Below the pieces are notes generated by a model. The model saw nothing but the letters and a program-made list of their open reading frames with translations. It made no database searches and had not been told where the DNA came from. The translations under genes and the position numbers were made by a program. Below are positions 25,348 through 39,050 of a stretch of DNA of 64,000 bases, piece by piece; the first letter of the stretch is position 1; each line of letters opens with the position of its first letter. This DNA comes from Casuarius casuarius (Eukaryota > Chordata > Aves > Casuariiformes > Casuariidae), in contig PTFA01000035.1 of NCBI GenBank assembly GCA_003342895.1, positions 1,942,837 to 2,006,836 on the forward strand, written 5' to 3'.

Positions 25348-28300
25348 ACTGAGTATCGGTAGTGGTACAAACACCTTCTGTTCAGCTTTACTGGCAGGGA
25401 AGAAAGAGAGGGTATGCGGTTTCCCTTGGGGCCTGTGTTCCATAATTCAGGGTCAGGCTTCAAATCCTCATGCCAAAAATGTCAGCAGTTTTCAAATCCA
25501 GAATTCTGATTTGGAATTGGCGCTTACCACAAGCTGAAATTCCTTTCACTACCTCTTTTCAGGTAAAGTCAGGTTTGGTTAATTCTTGTTCACTTCAATG
25601 AGTGTCTTGGCACCTGAAAGTATATATATGGGGAATGATTTATCTAGCAAACAGCTGACCTAGTTGTGTGAAAGTATGCTAATTAAAACAGAGGTTGATA
25701 CATAATTACAAGGTAAGAGTTGCTTTCAAAGTTTAACAGGGATTCATCATTTTTACCTTTTATACATACATTCCTTTACAGACAAACTGGCTGTTGCAGT
25801 TTTCACCAGGACAGAAATAATATGATTGAGTAGTGAACTCCTGTAAGACAAACACCGAGTATGTGCTGAGGATCAAATGTTCATTTTCCTGGTTGTCCCT
25901 GTGTTGAGTTTCCAGCAGGGCTCGCTCCCATCGTGGAGCCTGCCAGGAGTGGTAGATAGGGTGACTCTCTTGCAGCAAGGGTTGGAGCAGGCACAGCCCT
26001 CCTAGATAAAGTGAAATGCTGGAGCCCTGCCTCTGATGTTGGGTCATGGGGTGCCTGAAGGATAATGCTCCAGTGCTATGGAGATATATCTTCTACCTCA
26101 TCTATGTGTCCATTCAGGTTTCTAATCTGAATCATGCCAAACATACTTTATTTTAACTGCCTAACTGCTTATTTAGACAATCAGTATTCTTACAAAAGAG
26201 AGAAAAATTGTTAATGGTTACTTCCTAACCACGTATGCTGTAGCAACTCTGGAGAATTTTTGCTTCATTTTAATGTAAGGATAGTTTCACTCTGCTTTGA
26301 ACTTCTCTTTCTTCCTTCCCCATCACTGATGAACAAAGCCAAGCTGAACTTAAAAAATACTGTAGACTTGATAACTTAAAAACTAGTTCAAGCTATCCAA
26401 ACTCCATCAATTGAAGTAAATTGATTAAAGCAATGAAGAGCTTGTAGAGAACAGGATAAATTATTTTAGATGCAGTTAATATAATGTCCTATTGAAACTA
26501 AACTGTTTTCTTTTGCACTCATATTTCACTGCTAGCATAAAATAATTATGGACTAAATCTGGAAGAAAATTGCTATTCACTTAGTGATATTAAAATTTTA
26601 CCTTAAAAACAAAAAATGGTCTGTTTCTCACAGATGCACACGTGTGCATGCACACAAAAAACCTACTGCTGCTTGTACTGGATCAGAAAATGAGATTCTT
26701 TAGAAGAGAGGCTGTCTGAATTAGGCTTGGCAGTTTTTGTTATGTAGGGAGAGCGATTTTTATGTGTGTATGTTCTGGAAGAATGACGGTACATGGCGTA
26801 CCATCTGCTCATTTCTACTCTTTCCATTCTTATCACCAGCAGAGACTGAAGTTTTAAAGTTTCTGCAGTGCTCTAACACTTAATTTCCTGTATATTAAAC
26901 ATTTTTTCCTGAGTCTTAGGAGCAGAGCCTGCAGACAGAACTGAGTGGTCAGTGAACTGAGTGAACCCGTATACTCAAGGGAACTAAAAAAAAACCCCAA
27001 GTGTAACATTGATTACTGGTTTAATACCTGACAAATCTATCTAGAGACTATGGCTGAGAAGCCATATACACTGATATACATAAAAGAGTTTCTTTGTATT
27101 GAGATGAGCCTTGTAATCCTGTTTTTTTGAGAGTCTTGAAAACATGGTTGCAGCCTTAAATTCTATGACTCAAAACTACTTTAAATTCATTATTTATTCA
27201 ACTGAGGAGCCTTCTTATGAACAGTTTGGGGTTTTACCCACAAAATATTATCAGTAAAGGCAAAGATACTGTTTTTCTGTTGTTCTGGTCATATGTTCAC
27301 TGAATGTCATACAGATCTATGGTATAATTTCTGTTCTGGGACTGCTCTGTGTGGTACTGCACAAGGAACATAATGCATTTGTCATCAATACTTAGTTTTT
27401 TGGAATAATTTCCTCACTTCACTGTGCTAAAGTGTCAATACCCAAAGGAGTCACTTAGTCACATATTTAGTCATGGGTTCCTCTTGCTGGATTTTTGGTG
27501 CTTTCTGGTCAAACTCTACATTTGTCCTACTCCTGAGATGGGTTACTGGGCAAACACAGTCTAGAAAAGTACAACAGTTAGAAATTTTTTGTGTCTGAAC
27601 TGAGTCATATTCTCAGGCACAGCTGTTCTTGCAATACAGTTAACTCCTGCCTTATTACTGGATTGACCGTGCTGCCAGTAGAGCTCTTCCTGAGGTGCTA
27701 CACCATAGCCGTAACTGCTTCTCAGGACTTCAGTTTTTAAGGATTGGTCCATTTCTTCTCTTTTCCTTAATCTTGAAAAAAACTATTTTTAGGTCTGTGG
27801 CCATTACCAAGCTGCATCAATACATTAACTTTCTAAATACTCAGGTTCTTAGTTCCCTGTTCAACTTACAGCGAATCATCTTGGGATGAGCTGTTGCCAG
27901 TATTTCCAGTTTGTGCTTTTCAAAGCATTCATCTTGAAATAGGAGTTTGTGAAAAGAAATAACACACAGTGTGGTCAAGAAAAAATTAAATATTTCCATT
28001 AGAGTTTTACAAAATATTGACCTTGTTTTCTCATTCACAGTCAGAGAGGAAATCCTAGAAACTTTGAGCGATTGTTTGTTTGACCAAAGGATTTAGATTC
28101 CAACATAATTTAAGAGCTAGAAGAGCTTCTGTTAGAAATGTAGGTATCTGAAGTTCACAGTGAGAACAGCAACCTGTGAGGTCCCTTTCTCTTGAGCTCT
28201 CATTCCAAAATGTAATGGGTAATGGTAGCCAGTTCCCATTAGGGAGAAATCGTACTAGTGAGGAGAGATAAGCTTCCACTGAAAAGAAGAAAATGTGCTG

Positions 28301-30074
28301 ATAATTTATATCTGTGTCAAATGAGCCTCTAAACTCTTGGATGCTTATACAAAGCTGTGAATCTTCAAGACTTAAGAGTCGTCATTTTCGTGGATTTTGA
28401 TTTACCATTTGACAAAAAACAGAGGTGCTGAAAGCAACCTAATGAAGCATAATAATAAATGAGAAGGAAATATATGAGAACACAAACATTTAGAGCTAAA
28501 GTATGACTAATATGAATGATTATGTCTAATAAACCATCCTCTCAACTAATGTGCTTATGATTTTTATCATTTTTATGTGATTTACTATATGGTCTTTGAG
28601 ATAATTGTACTCTAGCTTGCTAATTAAAGAAAATTGGAGACTGTGACATAGATAACAATAATGTTTGGACTAGCCATAAAATGCATTGTTAAATAATCTG
28701 TAATTTTCCACTATTTAAAAATACTGCTACATCAGAACCAGCAGTCAGTATTTCTCTTTGCACAGTGCTGACCTGGACTGTAGGACCACAAAGTTCTAGC
28801 TAAGGAGCTCTGCAATTAAGACAGAAAATACTAGAGCAGAAGAGAGAATCTGTAATGAAGAACGTATTTCACAGATCAATCATTTTCTCGTTATGGAATA
28901 CGATAATCAAGATTCTCACTATTTTAATTGTTCTTTAATTATATTAGATTTGGGAAGGATTTTTTTTTTACATTTTCTTATCTATACATGTTCAATAGTG
29001 GCAAATTCTTCCCTGTAATTTTTCATCGTTTAAGGTACATGGATTAGTTATTCCTGTGGAGATCAGTTCTGTAAATGCAAACACTTTGATTGCAAATATT
29101 CACCCCAGGAGAAAGCCAAAATTAGCTTTGAAGCCATGTAAGCTATGCAGTTTCATTTTTCATTAATATTTGCACAAATAAAAATTAATTATTTGCATGT
29201 TAGTTGAAAGTTAGTAGGAAAAAAGCTGTTGGTTTGCTATGTAATATAAATGCATAGTCACAGAGCTTTGTGTTGTTCATTCTCCTCCTTAAAATAAATT
29301 TAGTCAATGCTATTTTTTTTATTGCTATAACTTAGTTTGGTCATATGGTAATACAGATTGGTGATTATTTTACAAGATTTCCTGTTTCTAGTAGTCCTGT
29401 TGAAGAGCTAGGGAAAATGCTGACAGTGCTGTAATGTCCTTGAGGAGCAAAAATACTAAATGTGACTCCTTTCAGTGTGACTATGTGTAAAAATGTGAAT
29501 TTTTGCTTGTTTTGAGTTACCGATAAAACTGAATTTTTTTCGTTAAAAAGGTATAGTAGAAAGTGATTATCTGACAAAATGAAAATACTTGCAAAATCCA
29601 TTTTCTTTAAAATCCTGAACACTGAAAATGTTAGTCCATATTCAAATAAACATTTCAGTAAAACAAAATTTGTCAGGCATAGAGAAAACAAATTCCCAAA
29701 CCAATCCAATTTCATCTTAGCTCTTTACATAACACACACTTTAATGTTTTTGAGCACGTCTAATATGCAGTAAATTCACATTGGGGAACATAGACATTTG
29801 TGTTTTCCTTTTTACTCTTGTTCTCACCTTGAGTAAAGTGTAGTGTGCGGCTGTATCGTTGGTCAGAAGCCAGACTACAAGCACAGTGAAAGACATGTTC
29901 TAAGTACTGTTAATTCACGTCTTTATCAGTGTATTCGGTTCTACTGGTCACGTATTTAAAGGAGGTCTCGGTAGGATAGGCTCAGGGAGGAGAGCATGAC
30001 CTGTCGCTGTGAATGTGTGAGGTCTCATACGAGAGCTTCTCAGGCTGGGGGGGAGGGAGGTGACAGAAGTGGGT

Positions 30075-30355
30075 GGGAAGCCCCCAAGCTGCTTATTCGC
30101 GCTCCTGCGCGGCAGTGTCCTTGCCCCTCACTGCCATGCACAACTGGGAGGATGATCGATGTTGAATGAAGATACTCGGCCAGAGGTGGTGGGACGGCAC
30201 AGGCATACACCTTACCCCGGGGCAGTTCCTCTGGCTTGTCTGTCAGCCCTGGGGCACAGGCCTGGGGAGAAGCACCCGGAGAGGCCGGCAACGGCGCAAG
30301 CTCTTTGGACGGCTGTTGCTGCTGGAGCCCTCATAGTACTGAATCACGCACGGCC
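30075..30355. promoter_or_regulatory. CpG-rich cluster in an AT-rich desert
   Basis: About fifteen CpG dinucleotides fall in roughly 280 bases (for example 'ttcgcgctcctgcgcggcag', 'ccggcaacggcgcaag'), while neighbouring kilobases have very few. It is shorter and less dense than a classical promoter island. Open frames cross it on both strands (30159-30428 plus, 30040-30291 minus) but match no family I know. It could be a weak promoter of a non-coding RNA, an orphan CpG island, or a GC-rich insertion. Confidence 0.4.
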
Positions 30356-33131
30356 TGAGGTACCAAAGAATGAGAAAGCTAAAAATACACATTGCCTTGT
30401 GAGTATCAGCCCTGAGTGTAAGCAGTGAGCATCCTGTAATCAGTTACGAAAGGAGAAATGAAAATACCGTCAACTCATAAGGACATGTGGTGAATTACCT
30501 GGGGTGTGGGTTAGCTGCTCCATGTTGTTTTCTCCCACAAGCTGGTGCTCTGGCATGATAGTACGTTAGGCTTCCTGGCTGTGCCATTTCACGTCAGCCC
30601 TTGCTGGAGCTTCCCTGTAGATTACAGAGTCAATGACCATTCTTTTCTCGGTGGACATTCTTACAGCTTAATGTACGGATGTCTTTTTATCAAGAAGGCT
30701 TTTTTTAAAAATAGAATTAAAATACAGACAGTTTATTCCGGGCACCAGAGTGTCCTAAATTGCAGCCTAAATGTCAGAAAACTTAGATGTTTTAAAGACA
30801 ATGGGCGAGCTTCAGCTTTGCTGTTTGCCTCAGTGTATCATCCTGGAACATACTAGGAAACAGGCTGTAAGTGGAGTTGCTGTTCTTTCCTTGATTTCTT
30901 TCTCTGACTTCTGAGTGTGTATGGCTGACAGAAGGGGGAAAGAATAAATTCAGCATGTTGTACTTGTGCGAAAACTAGGGGTGGATTGGTCTATACCAAT
31001 TGCACTGTTCACAAATCGGTAGGACTCCATTGCTGTCAGTCCGACATCGCTCATCTGAGGGATCTCAGGGGCAGCTACTTTCTCCCTTCATTTCTGGAGA
31101 AGGAATGAGATGTTAGAAGAGTCCTTCCTCCTGCTTCACAGTGACAAAGGAACAGCGTCACTGGTCCTGCATGGCTGATACATGGCTCAGGTTTGGCCGC
31201 TGTGTCATTTAGCATGGACTTGGCATCAGTTTATTCCCTCATCACAGGAGTCTGTGTACTGTGGCCAGAGAAGGGGATCCAGGCCAGCGATCACTTCTGT
31301 TTCCTTTTCATCTGCCTACACAACACAGGATACATCTGATGCCTCTGATCTCCCCGTGTAAAAAAGGGGAAGAGAGATGTAGGCACCTTGGCTCACTGTG
31401 CAACTGAGAGCTGTGACAATCTAGCTTTAGATAATAGGAAATAAATCCTGTACACCTATCCAGATGCCTTATGGATGGGCCGGTTGGCTGACTTCTGGCA
31501 TCTGGGCAGCTTGTCTCTCCACAGGCAGCCTGCTCACAAACTCACAGCCATCAGCCTCATTTTCTGTGCAAGTCCCCTTCATTAGAAAAAGGAAAAGAGC
31601 GCGTTTAAAGTCTCCTTGTTGAATTCACAGCTGGATTTGGAAACCAGACAAGTTACCTGGGGCTGACATGGCAGTCTTTGACACTAACGGACTTCTTATG
31701 GGAGTTCACATCCCAGACTGCAACAGAAGAAAGAAACAATAGTATTCCCATGGCACGGTATTTCTAGTATTTCTTCTCTAGTGAATCTGACAGAGGATAG
31801 GATAAACATTCACCCTGCAGCCCAAACCTGAGATAAACGCTGCTGGCTCTTATTATTCTGGTCAGTGACTTTTTTGAATAAAATAAAGGGTTAGGACCAA
31901 AGAATAATGAATGTAACAATGAGTACATACAATAACAATTAGTACAATGTTTGTATTCACTAATAACTTGCAGGCGACAGCCCTATGAATGCTTTTTACT
32001 ATTCAGTGTAAATAAGCAGCATTTACTGTCTTTATTAATAATACTGTATAATTTCTCTCACTCTCTTTTGCTTTCTCTCACTCTCAATAATATAAAACAT
32101 TTGAGTTCTCTTTCTTACCTGTATGGTAGATGTTTCCTCTCTCAGTGCTATTTTTCCTTCTTTTTTTTTTTTCTATTTTTTCTTCTTAAAGCAGGATCTT
32201 CCTGAAATACAAAAACCCTCCTGTCCCAGTCTAGAGCAGACAGCCAGTGTTGTTTTTTGCCATTTGGTGGTTTTCTAATGCTAACAGACATGAGAGAGAG
32301 CAATAGGTCAAATTAATTCTTATTTGTGATGTGAACTGGCATTTGAAACCAGCTAATTTAAAATTTTCTGCATTTAGTCTGGTCAAGTAATTTAACTGAA
32401 AATCTCTTTCTCTCGCTACTGTCTTTGCAGCTCAGATCTCTGGGTACACCAAGCATTGAGATATAACTACTACTTCATTATGGCAAGCAGATGTATGGAA
32501 ATCAGAAGCTTTTGTGCATGTGATTCCCTGCTTTAATTGCCCATTCTGTTTTACAACTGCTTTGTAGTAGCAAGGGGCTGCTTAATTTACCATACTTGTT
32601 AGACATTCTGCCAGTAAACTGTGTGTCTGCTAGCTTGCATTTTTGTTCCATCATTGTCTCATTTTCCTTCAAATTCTTTGGTTTTGCATTTGGAACATCC
32701 TTTTGGCCCACTCAGTCTAACATTAGTAAAGTCATTTGACAAGTACAAGTCATCTAAATTTATAAAGATTAAAAGCAATCTGCCCTCAAGCATAACGACA
32801 AGGTTCCCACCTTTGAGTTTTAAAGCAAGTTTAAAGAACAAGGCATTGTTAAGCAATTACGGTGAGAAGAGCATCCTTTTATGGGAAACAGAATAGGAAA
32901 TAGTGGAGGAAGGGTAGTGGAAAAGTAGATAAGCAGGTTATTTTGTGTCTCTGCATGTTACTTAGCTTTTTTCTTTCTCCATTCAGTTTTGCTCCCCCAA
33001 GGCTCCACTGCCAGTTGTAACAGTTTGGAGCTGGAGTAACCTGCTGTACCCATGGGAGAACTTGGCAGCTGTGAGAGAGCTGCCTGGTACCCTTTCCTGG
33101 GGGCATCGTTCCTCCTCAACTGGCTGCAAAG

Positions 33132-33149
33132 CTTGGCTGGCCAGCCAAG
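33132..33149. promoter_or_regulatory. Perfect 18-bp palindrome with NFI-like half sites
   Basis: The sequence cttggctggccagccaag equals its own reverse complement. It contains TTGGC and GCCAA, the half sites bound by nuclear factor I proteins, but spaced by 6 bases instead of the usual 5. Function is not shown. Confidence 0.4.
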
Positions 33150-36100
33150 GTCCTGGGGAGGTCCATCGTTTGGGGAAGAGTGGTGGGGTATACGAGCTCT
33201 GTCCATCTCCCAAGATAATTACCTGTTTGCTCCTATTATTTTTTTCCTTTCACTCACAAGCTACACAATGCTGTTTGAATCAGTCTAGCATAAACATTTT
33301 TAAAAACACTCATTTGTCTTTGTTTCCACAGCCCTCCTTTCCAGAACTGCTTTTGGTCTCTGAATTTCTGTCTTTATTATTTTGTAATGAATTTTCTTCC
33401 AGGCCTCTTTCCAAGGTAGCCAAAGGGAATAGTAGGGCTAATCAGAAAAAGGTTCTTTTTCTGAAGAACCTCTACAATTTTCATTTAAAAAAATGAAAGC
33501 CTAAGATTGTTTTTCAGTGAAAATTTGATTTTCTTACATGGAAAACAGGCCCTGTCTGTAGAAATTTTAATCAAAATCTCAATTCTCCACTGAAAAAGTC
33601 ATTATATAACATATTTGACAAGTAAACATAGGCAGAAGGAGAATACTTTTTCTTGTGACCACACTGGTTTACTGTTTGTAACCTTTTGTGGTCCCTAACA
33701 CTTTACATTTATGTAATATGAAATCATTCTCAGTTATACTAATCTTTTTAATACACATTTTTAATGTTGATAATACTGTAATCTATAAGACATCTAATTG
33801 TTTTCACATTTTATCTTCCTCCAGGCTTGATAGGTAATGAATACCTTTCTACAGTTTCTTTACTTTTGGCCTTTTCCTGTTAGGACATGTGGTCTTGCTT
33901 CATTTTGACCTAGTTTTGCATAAGTCTAATAAACAAAGTTCTTCTGTAGCTAGCTGTCCTCATCCATTTGTTTTCCTCTCATCTCATTCTCACAGGAAAA
34001 TTGAAAATCTTCCCATGGCCCCCAAATGCTTACTTTTCAAAGAAAAGATGGACAATTTTTCCAGTTATTTTACATTTTGGTAGCCATATTTTTTCCCTAT
34101 TCTATAGTTTAAGCTATAATTGAAAGAATGTTAGTGGACTGTCATTACAAATTATTGGAACAATTAAAAACAAAATGCCACGGCTAATTACTGGTGTTTA
34201 AATTGAAGAAGTCATTTTAGATGTTTTAGAAAGTTCTGTTATTGGTCTTTGAGAAATTACAGGGCTTTCAGAAGTCTTTATAAAGAAACCATTTTTAAAA
34301 ATTGTCTTAGAACTGTTTTCTTTACCATTGCAATTTTCTGCTCAGTCAAGGCATTGATGTTCCTGTCTATTTCTATGGCACCTGAAACACTAGTATGCTC
34401 CTGTATACAGGCATGCCCTTCACAGACCATGTCCGTGTCCTTCAGGCTTTCTGCAACTATATTTGAAGGTCTGTGTAAAGAATTCACATTTCAATCAATT
34501 CACAATTTGCCATTTTCACTGCTTACTTCTAATCAGCTCTTCCTAAGGGATTTCCTGACTAATTATATGCCCTTAATCCAATTTTATTTACAGTTATTGG
34601 CATCACTAGTATTCAGTCTTTCGTTAACAATGTATTTTGCTTTTTATGATCTGAGATTGAAGAGTGCTGGTAGCTCTGTTAATAGTGCATGCCTTCAACA
34701 TTACCTTGGGGAACTCACCAGCTCATAGGGCGGTACTTTGAATCTGCATTGTCTCTTGTTTTAAAATGATCATCTTGCAGAAAATTATTCAGTTAAAAAT
34801 AAATATAAACTGATACTATTTTGACTCTAAAGCTGAACCATTTAAATGATTTGTTCTGCCAAGCATTTTTCTCAATAAAAGCATATTGTCATTTACTACT
34901 TGGGAAACAGTACCAGTATGTGGCAGGTAATAAACAGAGGCAATTATCTTAGTAGCAAAGTGTTTCTACCATAAACTGTATGCAGTTCTTTTTCTCTTTT
35001 GTCAGTAGACCTTACTGTATTTTTTAGCTCCTGTCAGGCTTTGCAGAGAATCCGTCTAATTTTTGTTTGTGCTGCCTAATACAATTCTTTGTTATGAATA
35101 TGGTATGCTGCCTGTGTCACTGTTGAGTAGAATTATGTACTGAATCTATAGTGTGTTTTGAGGAAATCTAAACTGTTCAGACACCGTGAATAAAGAGTTT
35201 CAAGTGAAAATCATATTCCTACTCTTATCTTCTATTTTATCATCTATCTTGCTTAGGTGCTTGAGTGTTTGGTTTTCTTTGTTTTGTTTTGTTTTCCTTA
35301 TCTGTAGTCAGATGTTTAACTCTTTACCCCAAAAAACCTAAACAAGTGAAAGAAAAGTCACCCTTCAGTTTGGATTGAGCATATGTACATATTGAGCAAT
35401 GTGATAATAAAGTAGATTAGAACAGATCGCAGTCATATTATGTGACAGTACTGTTTAATGACTCATTTGAAATAGTGTTTGCTTCTTTGCTTTCTATTAC
35501 CACAGCTGACTGGCCACTTCAAGGGTTAGGAAATGCTGAGAGAAGAAAGCTCATGGGCAGCCCTACTACTGTCTTTTACTTTGAATCGATCTTTCTTCTG
35601 TTTATGTCATTGCAAGCTGCAACTGCAGAAGTTAACTGTTTTACATTTTATACAGGAGATTTTTGCTAGGCATTTTAAAGAGAAGGAAGAAAACCATCTA
35701 ATGTACTCCATGGTTTTTTTCTCCTTACATGCTGGACTGCAGGTAGATAGGGAGTTTTGTGCAACTTCCAGGCTAACAGAGCTAGGATCTTAATCAAAAT
35801 TAATAGATCTTTGTTATACTAGGCAGAAAAATCAGAAATTCAGTCATTGCCATCAACAAGAATCATGCCCATGACACCAAGCCCAACCATCCTCATACAG
35901 ATTAAGGTGTTACTGAATTTTGTGGCTAGGGAAAGGAAGCTCCTTTCCTCATACAGTTCTTATGCCCTTTCTTGCTCAAGTTACGTGTGAGGTGGTAAGG
36001 TTTCAGACAGTTTTTCCAGTCTGTTTCGATGTACACTATCAGAGCACTGGAAGGACTGGGGTACAAAGCGAAAAGTGCTTTTTGGTATGCTTTTGAGACA

Positions 36101-37014
36101 GTTCAGCCATGCTCTGCTCTTTAATCAAGGTGAATTGTGAAGTGTCAAGTCAGTCCTTAAAGAGTTAGTGAATGGGAGAACAAATACTATTATGGGAGGG
36201 AGTGATGGAGACTCCTGCTGAAGTACAAGGACAGAGGATAGTCATCCATACTATACCTTGTGCCCCTTGTTTGTATGTTTATAATAGAGATTTCTGAAAA
36301 TACAGAGTCAGCTTCAGAAAAAAATGTCTGAAGCAGTGAAAGCATTAGTTTTCTCATTAAATGCTAGTTACTGATAACACTAGATTGACCTACATATGTC
36401 TTAAAGAAGAAGGAATTTCTAGCACGCCTAGGGAAATTAGCCATAGCTGAAATTTCTTTAGATTTCAGAAATTATGTTAATCATTTTCTGCCTTAAAGTT
36501 TCATAACATGCCTTGAGTTAGGGCAATGCAGTAGGCTAGCTCTCTGAATGAGTGCTTCAGGATCTAGCAGGAGTATAGTGGTATACCAGTGAAGTGGCCA
36601 GCTAACCTATTCAGTGTGTATGAGAAGTGAATAAACCCTGGGGAAGATCTGAAATACTGAAAGAGCCCATAACATAATATAGAGCCTCAGCGCTGAGGGA
36701 GCGAGGGAGAAGATGGGATCTTAAGATGTTTTGCTTTTCCACTGCTGCTGCATACTGAACTCTCTGCTGTACTCCATGTGGTGACTTCAGAAGTCATGGG
36801 CGGATGCAAGGCTTCTGTGCTGACCAGAGCTCAGGCATTTGGGACTGTCACTCCTGATCTCCATCCGCCCTGCTGTGGCCAGGCGTCCCTGCTGCTCTCC
36901 TTTGCAAAGCACAGAGCAAGACTGCAGGACTTGGAGACAGACAGGGAAACAGAGGGTGAGAAGTGACAACACTGCCTATTCATCTCTTGGCACAGGACTT
37001 CCCTTGCATTTGGG

Positions 37015-37029
37015 NNNNNNNNNNNNNNN
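37015..37029. other. Assembly gap of 15 N followed by poly-G
   Basis: Fifteen N bases are followed directly by ten G (37030-37039). The gap probably reflects a homopolymer or G-rich tract that could not be resolved. The short size suggests a locally closed gap rather than missing kilobases. Confidence 0.95.
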
Positions 37030-37039
37030 GGGGGGGGGG

Positions 37040-38674
37040 AAGCACCTGCAGGGACTAGTCAAAAGGGAATTTTGCCACCCCACATGTGAGGACAGAATTT
37101 TACCTGTATTGTGGAGAAACCTTGAGCCAACTCTGGCTGGGTATCTGCTTAAGTCATGTTTAGAAGTCTTCTGTATGCTGTGATAAGAGTTTGTGTGCAT
37201 CTGTTTATATACTTCAAATGCTGGAATAGTCACGCTTATCCAGTGTGATAGTCCAAAATATTTTTTAGCAAACACCAAAGACTTGGGATGGGCAACAACT
37301 TTAATGACAAGCTTTAAAGAAAAGTCATGATGCAGAACGTTTGGGGCACTCTGCCAAGACCAGACATCCAAGTAAATAAACCTCATTCTGCTTCAACCAC
37401 CTGCTTCAAACCTGCTGTCCAGCTGCTAGAGGTAGACTTCCTGGGTTTGAATGGAGATGCATACCTCCTTAGCGTGCACTTCTGCACACAAAGTCCTACT
37501 GAAGAACACAGAGCAACCTGAGTTATTAGAAATGGCACATAGCTGGTAGTGTATAGCATCAGGCTGATTGGCAAGTGTTGTACTGCCACTGCTGATCCTG
37601 GTCTTGTGGATGCAGAGGACAAGTTCTGATTCCATTGATGCCAGTCCAGCAGCTTTCAAAAGCAACATATTCATAGCAACAGTAATAACCACAGACAGCA
37701 GAGGAAAGATTTTGAAACAGCAATATTTTCCTGTTACATTCTCATGTCTCAAATAATGAGATGCTTGATGCCTGCCTTTCACTGATAGCTGGCCTGCTGC
37801 TTGCTTTTATAAGAAATGATTTGCTGACGAAAAGCAAAGCTGCAAAATGCTGAATGTATTGCTATATAATTTCATGTGAAGACAGATGAAAAACAATCTG
37901 TATCCTTGGATAATAACTAAATTTTGATTTACTAATAGTTGTTTTGTCTTCACCCACATCATAATTTATTGATGGAGACAGTTCAGTCTCTGGTATAAAT
38001 ATAATTTGTTGAAGTTTCTGTAAACTGTATGTAGTCTGTATGTCTACATGTAAAAACCTTTATTTTTTGGAGTAGCTGCATTATTTCCTATGTGATATTC
38101 TAATAATCTTTAAATAAATACCAGTGAATAGAGATATGCTGCATAGGTGGGGTAAGAGTCCTAAGGAAAGTCATTATAATATAATGCTGTTATATTAACA
38201 TAATAATAACCTGCAGACTAAATACTGGTACTGGGTACCACAAGAAAGGATGGACTGGGTCGTTTGCTACTATCCCATTCCTGCTTCGTATTGTCTAGGG
38301 ATGCTAGCACAAATATGCATACTATATTGTTAAATTTAAACCCTCTGTTCATGTGTTACTAGGTTAGCAAATCTGTATGCAGAAGGCTAGGGCTGACAGA
38401 AGCCGAGGCTCCAGGAGCTGAGCTGTACTGGATGTGGAAAGGTGACCTGACCTGGTGCACTGCTGTGAAAGCCCACCTAGTGCTCTGCAGAAGTCTGTGG
38501 GAGTTTCTGTGGAGTTACTAACCTTACTCCCTTTGCCTTCAGGGCCAGTCTCTCCCTCTTTTGGTTACAGTACAGCTTTGTACTCTGTTGGGATTGTAGA
38601 TTTGTTTATTGACAGGCATGAGGCAATGGTATTTCAAGACCATGTGGTGAAGCTCCTGAGCTTTGTTGGTCGAG
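37040..38674. other. Intergenic or unannotated; no gene recognised
   Basis: The sequence is AT-rich. Overlapping frames of up to about 136 codons on both strands around 36.98-37.78 kb span the N run or lack known domains, and I do not support any as a gene. Confidence 0.5.
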
Positions 38675-39050
38675 AGAGTCTGCAAATTGAATTGACAAGG
38701 GCTGGGATGAAAAGAAACCAAAGGAGGACATGACCTTCATTCAACGTGCAGTTAAGCCTTGAAACTCCTTGCCAGAAAATATTAAATCTTTGAATGGGCT
38801 TAAAAAGCAATTGGACAAGTTTGTGGAATTCAAATCTATCAGCATTTATTTAATATAGAGATATTACCTCTGGCACAGGAAACCAGGAGCTGTAGCTCTC
38901 TGGAGAATAGAAAGTATTCTGGGGAGGTGTATATATGCCTGCTCTGTCCCTGTTCTCCCCCTTATACATCACTTACAGATCCGTTCCAGCCTTTTGGGGT
39001 TAGGGAGACCTTTGATCTGACCTTCTCCAGCCATTCGGATGCTCTAAAAA
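38675..39050 (+). mobile_element. CR1 LINE remnant (3' part, older subfamily)
   Basis: The order of segments matches the last part of an old CR1-type LINE. It begins with 'aactccttgccagaaaatat', then 'aaaaagcaattggacaagtt', 'aaatctatcagc', 'ggagctgtagctctctggag' and 'ctgctctgtccctgttctcc'. It ends with 'gacctttgatctgacctt...ccattcggatgctct'. This subfamily signature (the 'ggaccattgatctgacct' type ending) differs from the copies at 3.1 kb and 61 kb. No coding capacity remains. Confidence 0.8.

Larger units (their letters stand above)
24931..37014. other. Intergenic or unannotated; no gene recognised
   Basis: No gene is supported here. It includes the CCCA microsatellite, the CpG cluster at 30.0-30.4 kb, CT-rich stretches at 32050-32090, a T-run at 32161-32172, a GTTTT repeat near 35279-35295, and the palindrome at 33132. 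The longest frame, 34249-34728 on the plus strand, starts with TTG rather than ATG, is hydrophobic only by chance-like composition, and resembles no known family. Confidence 0.5.

Noticed and set aside
34249..34728. 159-codon plus-strand frame
   Set aside because: It begins with TTG, has no domain or splice context I recognise, and lies in AT-rich sequence where hydrophobic chance frames are common.
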